7,457 nt of DNA. It comes from Methanobacteriota archaeon. Its GTDB lineage: Archaea > Halobacteriota > Methanosarcinia > Methanosarcinales > Methanosarcinaceae. The notes under the pieces are model-generated. The model was given only the letters and a program-made list of their open reading frames with translations, was not told the DNA's origin and ran no database searches. The stretch covers positions 1-7,457 of the forward strand of contig JAUPKV010000690.1 of the NCBI GenBank assembly GCA_030837265.1. The letters run 5' to 3'. Below, in pieces: positions 1 to 5,908 of the stretch; positions within the stretch are counted from its first letter, which is position 1, and each line of letters opens with the position of its first letter. Position numbers and translations under genes: made by a program.

Positions 1-594
1 AACTTCCCCTGGATGGAACCAAAGCCGGGATCTGTGGGAAAACCAACTCCAGGTTATAAGATAGAGCTGATTGACAGGGACGGCAGGCTTTGTGAGGTAG
101 GAGAAGAAGGAGAAATTGTGATAAATACAAAGGAAGGAAAGCCCATGGGACTCTTTGTTCACTATGGAAAAGATCCTGATAAAACTGAAGAAGCCTGGCA
201 CGACGGCTACTATCATACAGGAGACATGGCCTGGATGGACGAAGACGGTTATTTATGGTTTGTGGGAAGAGCTGACGATATTATCAAGACTTCAGGATAT
301 AAAGTGGGACCTTTTGAGGTAGAAAGCGCTCTTATCCAGCACCCCGCCGTGCTCGAATGTGCAATTACAGGTGTTCCGGACCTTGAAAGGGGACAGGTCA
401 TCAAGGCTACAGTAGTGCTTACAAAAGGATACATTCCAGGAGTAGCACTTAAAAAAGAGTTGCAGAACCATGTAAAGAATGTCACTGCGCCCTATAAGTA
501 TCCGCGCATTTTGGAGTTTGTAGAGGAACTTCCAAAAACGATAAGTGGAAAGATCCGTAGGGTTGAGATCCGAGAAAAAGATCAAGTTCAATAG
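1..594 (+). CDS. AMP-forming acyl-CoA synthetase, C-terminal part (5' end outside window)
   Basis: The reading frame is open from base 1, so the start lies upstream and about 197 C-terminal residues are visible. Family knowledge: ANL-superfamily acyl-CoA synthetases activate a carboxylic acid with ATP to an acyl-adenylate, then transfer the acyl group to CoA in the cytoplasm. Seen: YYHTGDMAW followed by [20 protein letters not shown] (the motif with the ATP-ribose Asp and the hinge between large and small domains), then the small C-terminal domain, ending in [10 protein letters not shown] with the catalytic Lys encoded at 550-552. The whole C-terminal domain is intact. The form resembles the medium-chain/acetyl-CoA synthetase-like enzymes known in Methanosarcina, but the acyl substrate cannot be told because the acyl pocket is outside the window. 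The TAG stop at 592-594 lies within a 15-bp repeat (separate entry). Family assignment is secure; substrate is unknown. Confidence 0.95.
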   Translation, partial: NFPWMEPKPGSVGKPTPGYKIELIDRDGRLCEVGEEGEIVINTKEGKPMGLFVHYGKDPDKTEEAWHDGYYHTGDMAWMDEDGYLWFVGRADDIIKTSGYKVGPFEVESALIQHPAVLECAITGVPDLERGQVIKATVVLTKGYIPGVALKKELQNHVKNVTAPYKYPRILEFVEELPKTISGKIRRVEIREKDQVQ

Positions 595-635
595 GATCAA
601 GCTCAATAGGATCAAGCTCAATAGGATCAAGCTCA
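576..635 (+). repeat. 15-bp tandem repeat spanning the stop codon of the acyl-CoA synthetase
   Basis: Three identical copies of ATAGGATCAAGCTCA lie at 591-605, 606-620 and 621-635. They are preceded by a diverged copy at 576-590 that encodes the normal C-terminus (KDQVQ). Because 15 is a multiple of three, each copy keeps the frame and each perfect copy carries an in-frame TAG (592, 607, 622); the frame ends at TAA 637-639. The repeat therefore looks like stepwise duplication of the gene's own 3' end. Confidence 0.93.
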
Positions 636-653
636 ATAAGTAGAATATGTTTA

Positions 654-703
654 GGTATGATATTTTCCCAATATCATGCCAAAAAAAATTATAATGTTTT
701 TTA
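654..703 (+). terminator. Probable terminator of the acyl-CoA synthetase gene
   Basis: An 11-bp stem is formed by 654-664 and 670-680 (GGTATGATATT / AATATCATGCC, with one G-T wobble) around the 5-nt loop TTCCC. It lies 60 bp after the first stop. A run of A and then six T at 697-702 follow. Archaeal termination mainly needs the T-tract, so the exact end is uncertain; the hairpin itself is clear. Confidence 0.5.
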
Positions 704-978
704 GTTTGCTTTTCATGCTTACCTGCATCAGATTTAGTATTGAGTTAAGTGTGGCTCAGGAGGTAACATACCTATTTTTTAAAAAGAAGCAAGTCTAACT
801 AACTGAACAAAAAATTTTATAGTTCTCAAATTATTAATAAGATTAATAAATATAATTATATTGTTATAACCCCCCTATTTCCACTCGAAACCTCATTTTC
901 TTATTGAAGAGAAGATTTTTTCAGAGATATTTAAAAGGTAAAAAAGTAGTTATAGACCATTTTGGTTCTACAATAGTC

Positions 979-989
979 ATATAAAAAGA
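979..989 (+). promoter_or_regulatory. Possible TATA box for the GerW/DUF2953 transcript
   Basis: CATATAAAAAG resembles an archaeal TATA box; start of transcription would fall near 1010, giving a leader of about 180 nt that includes the inverted repeat at 1022-1064. A second A/T-rich candidate near 1165-1172 is too close to the Shine-Dalgarno to fit well. Weak call made on composition and spacing only. Confidence 0.25.
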
Positions 990-1021
990 TATAGGATGTA
1001 TAAACAGGAATAGGGTTAAGC

Positions 1022-1064
1022 TTGCAGTGTAACTCAGACTTAGTCAATATACTTGAGACTGCAA
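1022..1064 (+). repeat. Inverted repeat in the leader of the GerW-family gene
   Basis: TTGCAGT (1022-1028) pairs with ACTGCAA (1058-1064), and CTCA (1033-1036) with TGAG (1054-1057), separated by a 4-nt bulge. Inside lies the small palindrome GACT-T-AGTC at 1037-1045. It would fold as a bulged hairpin in the 5' leader. It may be a regulatory leader or chance in A/T-rich DNA. Confidence 0.35.
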
Positions 1065-1193
1065 ATATACAGCAGTTATCTGGATACAGTTAGGTTAAAA
1101 TTCAATTAAACCATATTGAGAATACGAGAATTATAGGAAAACTTTGTCATCCTTATAGACAAAAATTATAATAAATACACGGGGATGCATAAC

Positions 1194-1637
1194 ATGGGCG
1201 TAGAAGATACTATTAAGGAAATTGCTTGCGAACTTGAAAGAATCGCGAACACAAGAACTGTTGTTGGAGACCCTATAACAGCTGCCGGAAAAACCATTAT
1301 TCCGATTTCAAAAATTTCGCTGGGCTTCGGAGCCGGTGGTGGAGAAGGCAAAAAGGATAATGAATCTGGATTTGGAGGAGGCGGTGGAGCAGGCGCAAAA
1401 ATAGAGCCAGTAGCTTTTATTATGATTTCTGCAGAGGAAGCAAAGATCTTCCGAATCTCTGAAAGGAGCGATGCTGGCTCAATTCTCAATATTATTCCGG
1501 AACTTGTACCTGATATTATGGATAGACTCAAGGGCGCGAAAGGTAAAAGCAAAAAAGAAGAGAAATCGGAGGAAAAGGATTTCCAGGGCAGAGAAGCAGG
1601 AGAAGGAAAAGCCACAGGAAATACTGAAGCGTGTTGA
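1194..1637 (+). CDS. GerW/YtfJ-family protein
   Basis: The product is 147 aa and matches the GerW (sporulation protein YtfJ) family: a short N-terminal helix (about 1-20), the core RTVVGDPITAAGKTIIPISK (21-40), the glycine-rich LGFGAGGGEG (43-52) and GFGGGGGAGAKIEPVAFIMI (59-78), then a helical part and a lysine/glutamate-rich tail from about residue 113. I chose ATG 1194 over ATG 1185 because the GGGGATG Shine-Dalgarno (1181-1187) sits 6 nt before it and overlaps the earlier ATG. In Bacillus, YtfJ is needed for spore germination. The archaeal role is unknown, and this organism is not expected to make spores. The gene precedes a DUF2953 gene, the same pairing as ytfJ-ytfI. Oddity: from about 1586 the +1 frame encodes a more protein-like tail (see findings). 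Family is confident; function is not. Confidence 0.88.
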   Translation: MGVEDTIKEIACELERIANTRTVVGDPITAAGKTIIPISKISLGFGAGGGEGKKDNESGFGGGGGAGAKIEPVAFIMISAEEAKIFRISERSDAGSILNIIPELVPDIMDRLKGAKGKSKKEEKSEEKDFQGREAGEGKATGNTEAC

Positions 1638-1725
1638 GAAAGAAGGATGCGTTCAATAAATTCACTTTAGAATAGAACCTCTGTCCAGAGATTTCCGGAA
1701 TTGGAAATAAAAATCAGGTCTTTTT

Positions 1726-1750
1726 AGGATAGTTAGGACTATCCTTTTTT
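1726..1750 (+). terminator. Hairpin with T-tract between the GerW and DUF2953 genes
   Basis: A perfect 8-bp stem AGGATAGT (1726-1733) / ACTATCCT (1738-1745) closes a TAGG tetraloop and is followed by an unbroken T-run through 1750. It looks like an intrinsic terminator, 89 bp after the GerW-family stop and 15 bp before the ATG of the next gene. It could end a monocistronic GerW transcript or attenuate read-through into the downstream genes. Confidence 0.6.
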
Positions 1751-1764
1751 CAAACTTGCTAGGT

Positions 1765-2646
1765 ATGCCGATCATAATCTATCTCTTCCTTCTTGTTTTC
1801 TTGCTGGTTTTACTCGTGCTTTTTGCATCAATAGTTCTTACCCTCAAGTTCAACTTTCTGGATATGGAAGAAAAAAAGGAATTTGGGGGTACTTTCACTA
1901 TAAAATGGTTGCTTTTTTCCCATACTTTTTCATTTGATGATCTGAAGACACAAGAACCATTTTCCGAGGAGCCAAAAAAATCAAAAGCAGAAAAAGAAGT
2001 AATAATGGAAAAAGAAGATTGTCAGGATAAAAAAGAATTTGAGCAAAAGAGAAGGGATATTGGGGAAAAAACATCTGATGAGAACGAGAAAATATCATTT
2101 TCTGAGAGCGAAGAGAAAACAAGCTTGAATGATAAGAGTAGAGGTAAAAAAAGAGTTCAAGAGGAAGAGAAAGTAGAGCCAAAAAAAGGAATGGTAATAA
2201 CCACCCGAGAAAAAATATTCTGGGGTTTGAAAGCCTTCAGATGCCTTAGAAAACCTTTACTTCGTCTGTTTTCCGACATACTGAATGGGATAAAGATTAG
2301 GCGTCTGAATTCTCGCATTACTTTTGGGCTTGCAGATCCGGCAGATACGGGTATGCTATGTGGATTCATATATGCTCTTACTGGCTATATCTACAGCCGT
2401 TGCTCATACTGCGGTTTTTCAATTAACCCGGTATTTACGAACTCGATGATTGATTTTCGGGGAGATGCAGAAATACGTTTGAAGATCTATTCTATGATTT
2501 TTCCGTACATTAAATTCATTTTTAATCGGAACACAATTTCTTTTACCTACTCAGTTATTAAGGAGCTGGTCCAAAAGAAATGGAAATCTGAATGGGGACC
2601 TAAATGGAGGTCGAAGTGGAAATCCAGAAAGACATCCAACTCCTAA
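1765..2646 (+). CDS. Membrane-anchored DUF2953-domain protein
   Basis: The product is 293 aa from ATG 1765; an in-frame TTG at 1756 is the alternative, and neither has a good Shine-Dalgarno. Numbering from TTG 1756: a long hydrophobic segment (about 5-30) should be a membrane anchor; FGGTFTIKWLLFSHTFSF follows (about 43-60); then a long highly charged Lys/Glu linker (about 64-145) that is probably disordered; then a domain with SRITFGLADPADTGMLCGFIYAL (about 186-208) and FRGDAEIRLKI, typical of DUF2953. Bacillus YtfI is a DUF2953 protein encoded beside YtfJ, so the gene order supports both calls. No biochemical function is established. The C-terminus carries four Trp at exact four-residue spacing (separate entry). 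It ends 16 bp before the first possible start of beta-RFAP synthase, so co-transcription is likely. Family call rests on motif resemblance plus context. Confidence 0.75.
   Translation: MPIIIYLFLLVFLLVLLVLFASIVLTLKFNFLDMEEKKEFGGTFTIKWLLFSHTFSFDDLKTQEPFSEEPKKSKAEKEVIMEKEDCQDKKEFEQKRRDIGEKTSDENEKISFSESEEKTSLNDKSRGKKRVQEEEKVEPKKGMVITTREKIFWGLKAFRCLRKPLLRLFSDILNGIKIRRLNSRITFGLADPADTGMLCGFIYALTGYIYSRCSYCGFSINPVFTNSMIDFRGDAEIRLKIYSMIFPYIKFIFNRNTISFTYSVIKELVQKKWKSEWGPKWRSKWKSRKTSNS
2581..2628 (+). repeat. Degenerate 12-bp tandem repeat encoding a Trp/Lys tail
   Basis: Four 12-bp units begin at 2581, 2593, 2605 and 2617, each starting with TGG. They encode WKSE, WGPK, WRSK and WKSR at the C-terminus of the DUF2953 protein. 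The units differ at several bases, so this is an old duplication or selection for the peptide pattern. Confidence 0.7.
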
Positions 2647-2674
2647 GCTTTATGAATAGGTAATGCGGATAAAG

Positions 2675-3646
2675 ATGAGTATGATTAGAGTAGTGTCTCC
2701 ATCCAGACTGCATCTTACTCTTATTGATCTCAATGCAGAGCTTGGGAGAGTTGATGGGGGAGCAGGAATCACCCTTGAATCTCCAGGCATGGTAGTTTTG
2801 GCAGCTGAATCGGATACGGTTGAAGTGTCCGGTGATTCCATTCTGGCAATAAAGATGAAAAAAGCGGCAGAAGCTTTGCTTCCTGCAGGGAGAGGTATTA
2901 AGCTAGATATTAAAGAAAGCCTTCCTGACCATGTAGGGCTCGGTTCCGGCACCCAGGCTGCACTTTCGGCAGCGTCATCCGTAAATAAAATTTACGGGCT
3001 TGGTAAAAACGTTCGCGAGCTTGCAATCGCAGTGGGTCGAGGAGGCACTTCAGGAATAGGAGTTGCAGCTTTTGAAAATGGGGGCATAATCCTTGATGGG
3101 GGACACAAGTTTAAAGATAAATGTGCATTTTCTCCCTCTGCAGCCAGCCGTACACCGCCGGGTCCCGTGCTTTTCAGAAAGGATTTTCCGGATTGGCCAA
3201 TTGTCATTGCAATCCCCAACACCAAGGGAGTTCATGATGCTGAAGAAGTTGATATTTTCAAAAAATATTGCCCCATTCCCCTTGCGGAAGTCCAGGAAAT
3301 CTGCCATGTAATCCTTATGCAGATGCTTCCGGCACTTGTAGAAGAAGATCTGGAGAGCTTCGGCAAGGCAATTAATCACATCCAACTTACAGGTTTCAAG
3401 AGGCGCGAGGTAGAACTTCAGCCCCGTCCTATTCTGGATATTATGGAATACATGCGGGACAACGGAGCAAGCGGCTCAGGCATCAGTTCTTTCGGACCTG
3501 TCGTCTACGGGATTGTTGACAGTCCCGGAGAAGGAAAGAAACTACAAAAAGAAGCTCAGCAGATGCTTAACGAGTCTTTTGGAGGAGAAGTACTGCTTAC
3601 AAAAGCAAAGAACCGGGGTGCGGATATTTTCGAGGGTTCTGCTTGA
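2675..3646 (+). CDS. mptG: Beta-ribofuranosylaminobenzene 5'-phosphate synthase
   Basis: This cytoplasmic enzyme joins 4-hydroxybenzoate (or p-aminobenzoate) to PRPP with loss of CO2 and pyrophosphate, the committed step to tetrahydromethanopterin, the C1 carrier of methanogenesis. Seen: N-terminal RVVSPSRLHLTLIDLN, typical of beta-RFAP synthases; a GHMP-kinase-like glycine-rich loop DHVGLGSGTQAALSAA (about 89-104, counting from ATG 2663); GRGGTSGIGVAAFENGGIILDGGHKF (125-150); PPGPVLFRKDFPDW; and C-terminal GASGSGISSFGPVVYG. Length (321-327 aa) is normal for the family. Start is ambiguous among ATG 2663, 2675 and 2681: AGGT at 2658-2661 is too close to 2663, and conserved sequence begins near MIRVVSPSR (2681); I place it at 2675. 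The TGA stop overlaps the TTG start of nop5 by 4 bp, which argues for translational coupling. High confidence in product. Confidence 0.95.
   Translation: MSMIRVVSPSRLHLTLIDLNAELGRVDGGAGITLESPGMVVLAAESDTVEVSGDSILAIKMKKAAEALLPAGRGIKLDIKESLPDHVGLGSGTQAALSAASSVNKIYGLGKNVRELAIAVGRGGTSGIGVAAFENGGIILDGGHKFKDKCAFSPSAASRTPPGPVLFRKDFPDWPIVIAIPNTKGVHDAEEVDIFKKYCPIPLAEVQEICHVILMQMLPALVEEDLESFGKAINHIQLTGFKRREVELQPRPILDIMEYMRDNGASGSGISSFGPVVYGIVDSPGEGKKLQKEAQQMLNESFGGEVLLTKAKNRGADIFEGSA
3632..3645 (+). promoter_or_regulatory. Shine-Dalgarno that fixes the TTG start of nop5
   Basis: GAGGG at 3632-3636 lies 6 nt before TTG 3643-3645. The reading frame has no better start nearby and the conserved N-terminus begins here, so the non-ATG start overlapping the mptG stop (TTGA) is well supported. 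Confidence 0.7.
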
Positions 3647-4665
3647 AAATCAATACCTGGTATGGAGTCCTTACTATAGGTGGGACTGGAGAAGTTTTGG
3701 AATTCGAGCTTTTCCCAAAGAATATACGAGAGCTTGCACTTCGTATAATTACCCTGCAAGGAAACAGTGAGCTCCTCTGGCAGCACCTTCCCCCTACAGG
3801 CTTCGACCTGAAAGCTACAGCTTTAGAATGCGGATTTGTAGAATCCTCTGCCGAGTATTATTCCCTCTTGCATGAAGTCACCCTGGAAGCTGCTAGAATT
3901 AAGGTATCAGAATCGCTCACTGCTGACCAGCGAATAATACAGGCTGTGGAAGCCCTGGACGATATTAATGAGACTACAAACTCACTCTCAGAAAGACTTT
4001 TTGAATGGTACGGAAGCTATTTTCCCGAAAGTGGGCTGACCGGAGAACCCCTTGCACTATTTATCTCAAAATACGGTTCTCGAGAAAACATCAGCTTGGA
4101 AGACCCTCTTTATTCCAGAGCCAGGGATTCGATGGGTGCAAAACTTGAAGCTGCAGATGAATACCTTCTTAAAGGTTTTGCAGAAAGCCTTTGCAGCCTG
4201 TATGGGAAGAAAAAACAAATTGAGACTTATATTCAGGACAGTATGGAATCTACTGCACCCAATCTGAGCCTTGTGGCAGGCCCGATGCTAGGGGCAAGAT
4301 TGATTAGCCTTGCAGGGAGCCTGGAGAAACTCGCGGCGTTTCCATCCTGCACCGTCCAGGTTATTGGAGCCAGCAAAGCCCTTTTCAAACACCTCCGGGC
4401 TCGGGCACCTTCTCCGAAACACGGCATCATTTATAATCATCCCCTGATAAATACCGCCCCCTGGTGGATGAGGGGAAAAATCGCAAGGGCCCTGGCAGCA
4501 AAACTTTCTCTTGCGGCACGAGTCGATTTTTATTCAGGAGAAAAAGATGCTTCAATTATGGATAAACTTGAGACTAAAGTCCAGCAGATAAAGGCATCGA
4601 ATCCAAAACCTCCTCAAAAAAAGCGTGAAAAAGAAGTAAAACCGAAGAAAAGACACAGAAAGTAA
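3643..4665 (+). CDS. nop5: Nop5 (Nop56/58-type) core protein of the box C/D RNP
   Basis: The product is 340 aa with a TTG start. In archaea, Nop5 bridges L7Ae-bound box C/D guide RNA and fibrillarin to build the 2'-O-methylation complex acting on rRNA and tRNA. Seen: N-terminal fibrillarin-binding domain (about 1-90, WYGVLTIGGTGEVLEFELFP); a helical coiled-coil part (about 95-200); the Nop domain (about 200-300) with TAPNLSLVAGPMLGARLISLAGSLEKLAAFPS, VQVIGASKALF (240-248) and PKHGIIYNHPLI (258-269); and a strongly basic tail PPQKKREKEVKPKKRHRK (323-340) like the Lys-rich tails of the eukaryotic relatives. The usual GAEKALF signature reads GASKALF here. The gene is directly followed by flpA, its partner, a conserved archaeal order, and is coupled to mptG upstream. 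Identity is secure. Confidence 0.96.
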   Translation: MKINTWYGVLTIGGTGEVLEFELFPKNIRELALRIITLQGNSELLWQHLPPTGFDLKATALECGFVESSAEYYSLLHEVTLEAARIKVSESLTADQRIIQAVEALDDINETTNSLSERLFEWYGSYFPESGLTGEPLALFISKYGSRENISLEDPLYSRARDSMGAKLEAADEYLLKGFAESLCSLYGKKKQIETYIQDSMESTAPNLSLVAGPMLGARLISLAGSLEKLAAFPSCTVQVIGASKALFKHLRARAPSPKHGIIYNHPLINTAPWWMRGKIARALAAKLSLAARVDFYSGEKDASIMDKLETKVQQIKASNPKPPQKKREKEVKPKKRHRK

Positions 4666-4747
4666 ATAATAACGGAAGAAAAGAATCAAAGAAGAAGATA
4701 AATAATGAAGAAATAATAAAGAAGAAAATAATAAAAGGAGGGAGTGA
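4666..4747 (+). repeat. Purine-rich degenerate repeat between nop5 and flpA
   Basis: The 82-bp spacer is almost free of C. It contains three similar units starting GAAGAA at 4691, 4707 and 4721 (14-16 bp each, ending in AATAAT or AATAATAAA). It ends in the flpA Shine-Dalgarno. The mRNA here should be unstructured, which would favour ribosome loading at flpA. Confidence 0.55.
4737..4747 (+). promoter_or_regulatory. Strong Shine-Dalgarno of flpA
   Basis: GGAGGGAGTGA closely matches the complement of the archaeal 16S 3' end (GGAGGTGA); GGAGG ends 6 nt before ATG 4748. It fixes the start of the fibrillarin gene and suggests high translation. Confidence 0.85.
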
Positions 4748-5440
4748 ATGCCAGAAGTCAAACTGCTCTCAGAAGGCATTTTTGAAGTCACTAAAGATAA
4801 AAAACAGCTTGCTACAAAGAACTTTGACCTCGGCAAGACAGTTTACGGGGAGAAATTGATTCAAGTAGAAGGGATTGAGTACAGGACATGGGATCCTCGC
4901 CGTAGTAAGCTTGGAGCAATGGTTCTCAAGAAATTCGATGTTTTCCTCAAGGAAGATTCAACGGTTCTTTATCTTGGGGCGGCTTCAGGTACAACTGTCA
5001 GCCATGTTTCGGATATTGTTCCTGACGGTGCGGTCTACGCAGTTGAATTTGCTCCTCGGAGTATGAGGGACCTTATCGGACTTGCGTCAAGGCGGAAAAA
5101 CATCATTCCAATTCTGAATGATGCAGGAAAACCGGATATTTATGCCCACATTGTTGAACCTGTAGATCTGATCTTTCAGGACATTGCACAGCCTAACCAG
5201 GCAGAAATAGCTGCAAGAAATGCAGCTAGATATTTAAAAAGAAATGGAAATTTACTACTTTCCATTAAAGCTCGAAGTGTAGACACAGTAGCAAACCCTA
5301 AAGAAATATTTAAGGAAGAAATAAAAAAGCTAGAACAGACTTTTGAACCCAGGTTTGAGATTCTCAGTGCCAGGGATCTGATGCCTTTTCATGAGGACCA
5401 TATGGGAGTCCTGGCAAAAATGAGAACGGAAGCATTTTAA
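4748..5440 (+). CDS. flpA: Fibrillarin-like 2'-O-methyltransferase
   Basis: This is the SAM-dependent methyltransferase of the box C/D RNP; it methylates the 2'-OH of rRNA and tRNA nucleotides selected by guide RNA. It is 230 aa, normal for archaeal fibrillarin (no Gly/Arg-rich domain). Seen: an N-terminal beta domain (1-50) with YRTWDPRRSKLGAMVL (45-60); SAM-binding motif I VLYLGAASGTTVSHVSD (73-89); acidic residue in VYAVEFAPR (E100); LNDAGKP (123-129); FQDIAQPNQ (143-151); LLSIKARSVD (170-179). The Lys-Asp-Lys-His catalytic set proposed for fibrillarins corresponds to K54, D145, K174 and H218. It follows nop5 by 82 bp, giving the usual nop5-flpA unit. A hairpin at 5455-5480 follows the stop. 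Very confident. Confidence 0.97.
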   Translation: MPEVKLLSEGIFEVTKDKKQLATKNFDLGKTVYGEKLIQVEGIEYRTWDPRRSKLGAMVLKKFDVFLKEDSTVLYLGAASGTTVSHVSDIVPDGAVYAVEFAPRSMRDLIGLASRRKNIIPILNDAGKPDIYAHIVEPVDLIFQDIAQPNQAEIAARNAARYLKRNGNLLLSIKARSVDTVANPKEIFKEEIKKLEQTFEPRFEILSARDLMPFHEDHMGVLAKMRTEAF

Positions 5441-5454
5441 TAATTATGTTTCTC

Positions 5455-5484
5455 CAGGCTGGATAATTCAATCTGGCCTGTTTT
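5455..5484 (+). terminator. Terminator hairpin after flpA, overlapping the trmO 3' end
   Basis: A 10-bp stem (5455-5464 with 5471-5480, CAGGCTGGAT / ATCTGGCCTG, two G-T wobbles) closes a 6-nt loop and is followed by TTTT at 5481-5484. The loop holds the minus-strand stop codon of trmO (5468-5470), so the two converging genes end within the same structure. It reads best as a plus-strand terminator; the minus-strand side has no T-run. Confidence 0.5.
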
Positions 5485-5908
5485 CCCTGTCATTACCTTC
5501 AACCTTTTCTATGTAGGGCTTTATATCGAGCACGGGTGTACCGTTAATAGCGTCAAGGCCTTTTATGAAAAGCACGTTACCTTCTACTTTCAAAAGCTCT
5601 ACTATGGTTAACCCTATTCCGTTTGGCCGGTAAGGACTTCTGCTGGCAAAAACTCCCGAGACATTTCCATCATAACGGCGATGCTGAGTAAGATTATATC
5701 CTTGTGATTTGCTGAAGTAAAAGAGTACATAAATTTTTTTGAAATCATCCAGACGGAAGAGTCCCTCTGTCAGTTCTTTCTTCAACACTATTTTTGAAAC
5801 CTTCCGATAGATCTCTTCATTGTACTCCGGCTCAAGATAGTCGTTCTCTACATAGCCTATGGGAAACATTTCAATTTTTTCTGAGTGCGCTTCCGGTTCA
5901 TCACTCAT
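5468..5908 (-). CDS. trmO: tRNA (N6-threonylcarbamoyladenosine37-N6)-methyltransferase TrmO
   Basis: TrmO (YaeB/TsaA, UPF0066 family) uses SAM to add a methyl group to t6A at position 37 of certain tRNAs, giving m6t6A and tuning decoding. From ATG 5908 the product is 146 aa, close to other archaeal forms and lacking the extra C-terminal domain of the 235-aa E. coli enzyme. Seen: IGYVENDY near the N-terminus; GVFASRSPYRPNGIGLTIVELL (85-106), the family signature; and GLDAINGTPVLDIKPYIEKV (117-136). I chose ATG 5908 over the in-frame TTG at 5920 because GAGG (complement of 5915-5918) is correctly placed for the ATG. It overlaps the stop of the upstream FmdE-like gene by 8 bp, so the two are probably coupled. 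In vivo tRNA target is not shown by the sequence. Confidence 0.93.
   Translation of the reverse strand: MSDEPEAHSEKIEMFPIGYVENDYLEPEYNEEIYRKVSKIVLKKELTEGLFRLDDFKKIYVLFYFSKSQGYNLTQHRRYDGNVSGVFASRSPYRPNGIGLTIVELLKVEGNVLFIKGLDAINGTPVLDIKPYIEKVEGNDRENRPD

Larger units (their letters stand above)
640..1193. other. A+T-rich intergenic region without a recognisable gene
   Basis: About 550 bp with no convincing coding frame on either strand. It contains the hairpin at 654-680, a short GGTA/TACC hairpin followed by a T-run at 761-779, a possible TATA box at about 979-989, an inverted repeat at 1022-1064 and the Shine-Dalgarno of the GerW-family gene at 1181-1187. An AGGAGGT at 758-764 resembles a ribosome binding site but has no start codon at proper distance. 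The rest is A/T-rich low-complexity DNA in which I see nothing else. Confidence 0.7.

Noticed and set aside
292..636. Minus-strand frame with repeated LILLS opposite the acyl-CoA synthetase end
   Set aside because: The repeated Leu/Ser pattern is just the complement of the 15-bp repeat; the plus-strand frame carries clear family motifs.
758..779. AGGAGGT followed by a GGTA/TACC mini-hairpin and T-run, looking like a ribosome binding site or an NrpR-type operator
   Set aside because: No start codon follows at usable distance, and the spacing between the half-sites (3 nt) does not fit the N6 spacing expected for an NrpR site.
1166..1615. Minus-strand open frame opposite the GerW-family gene
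   Set aside because: It is a Pro/Ser-rich shadow of the Gly-rich plus-strand coding sequence, with no start signal.
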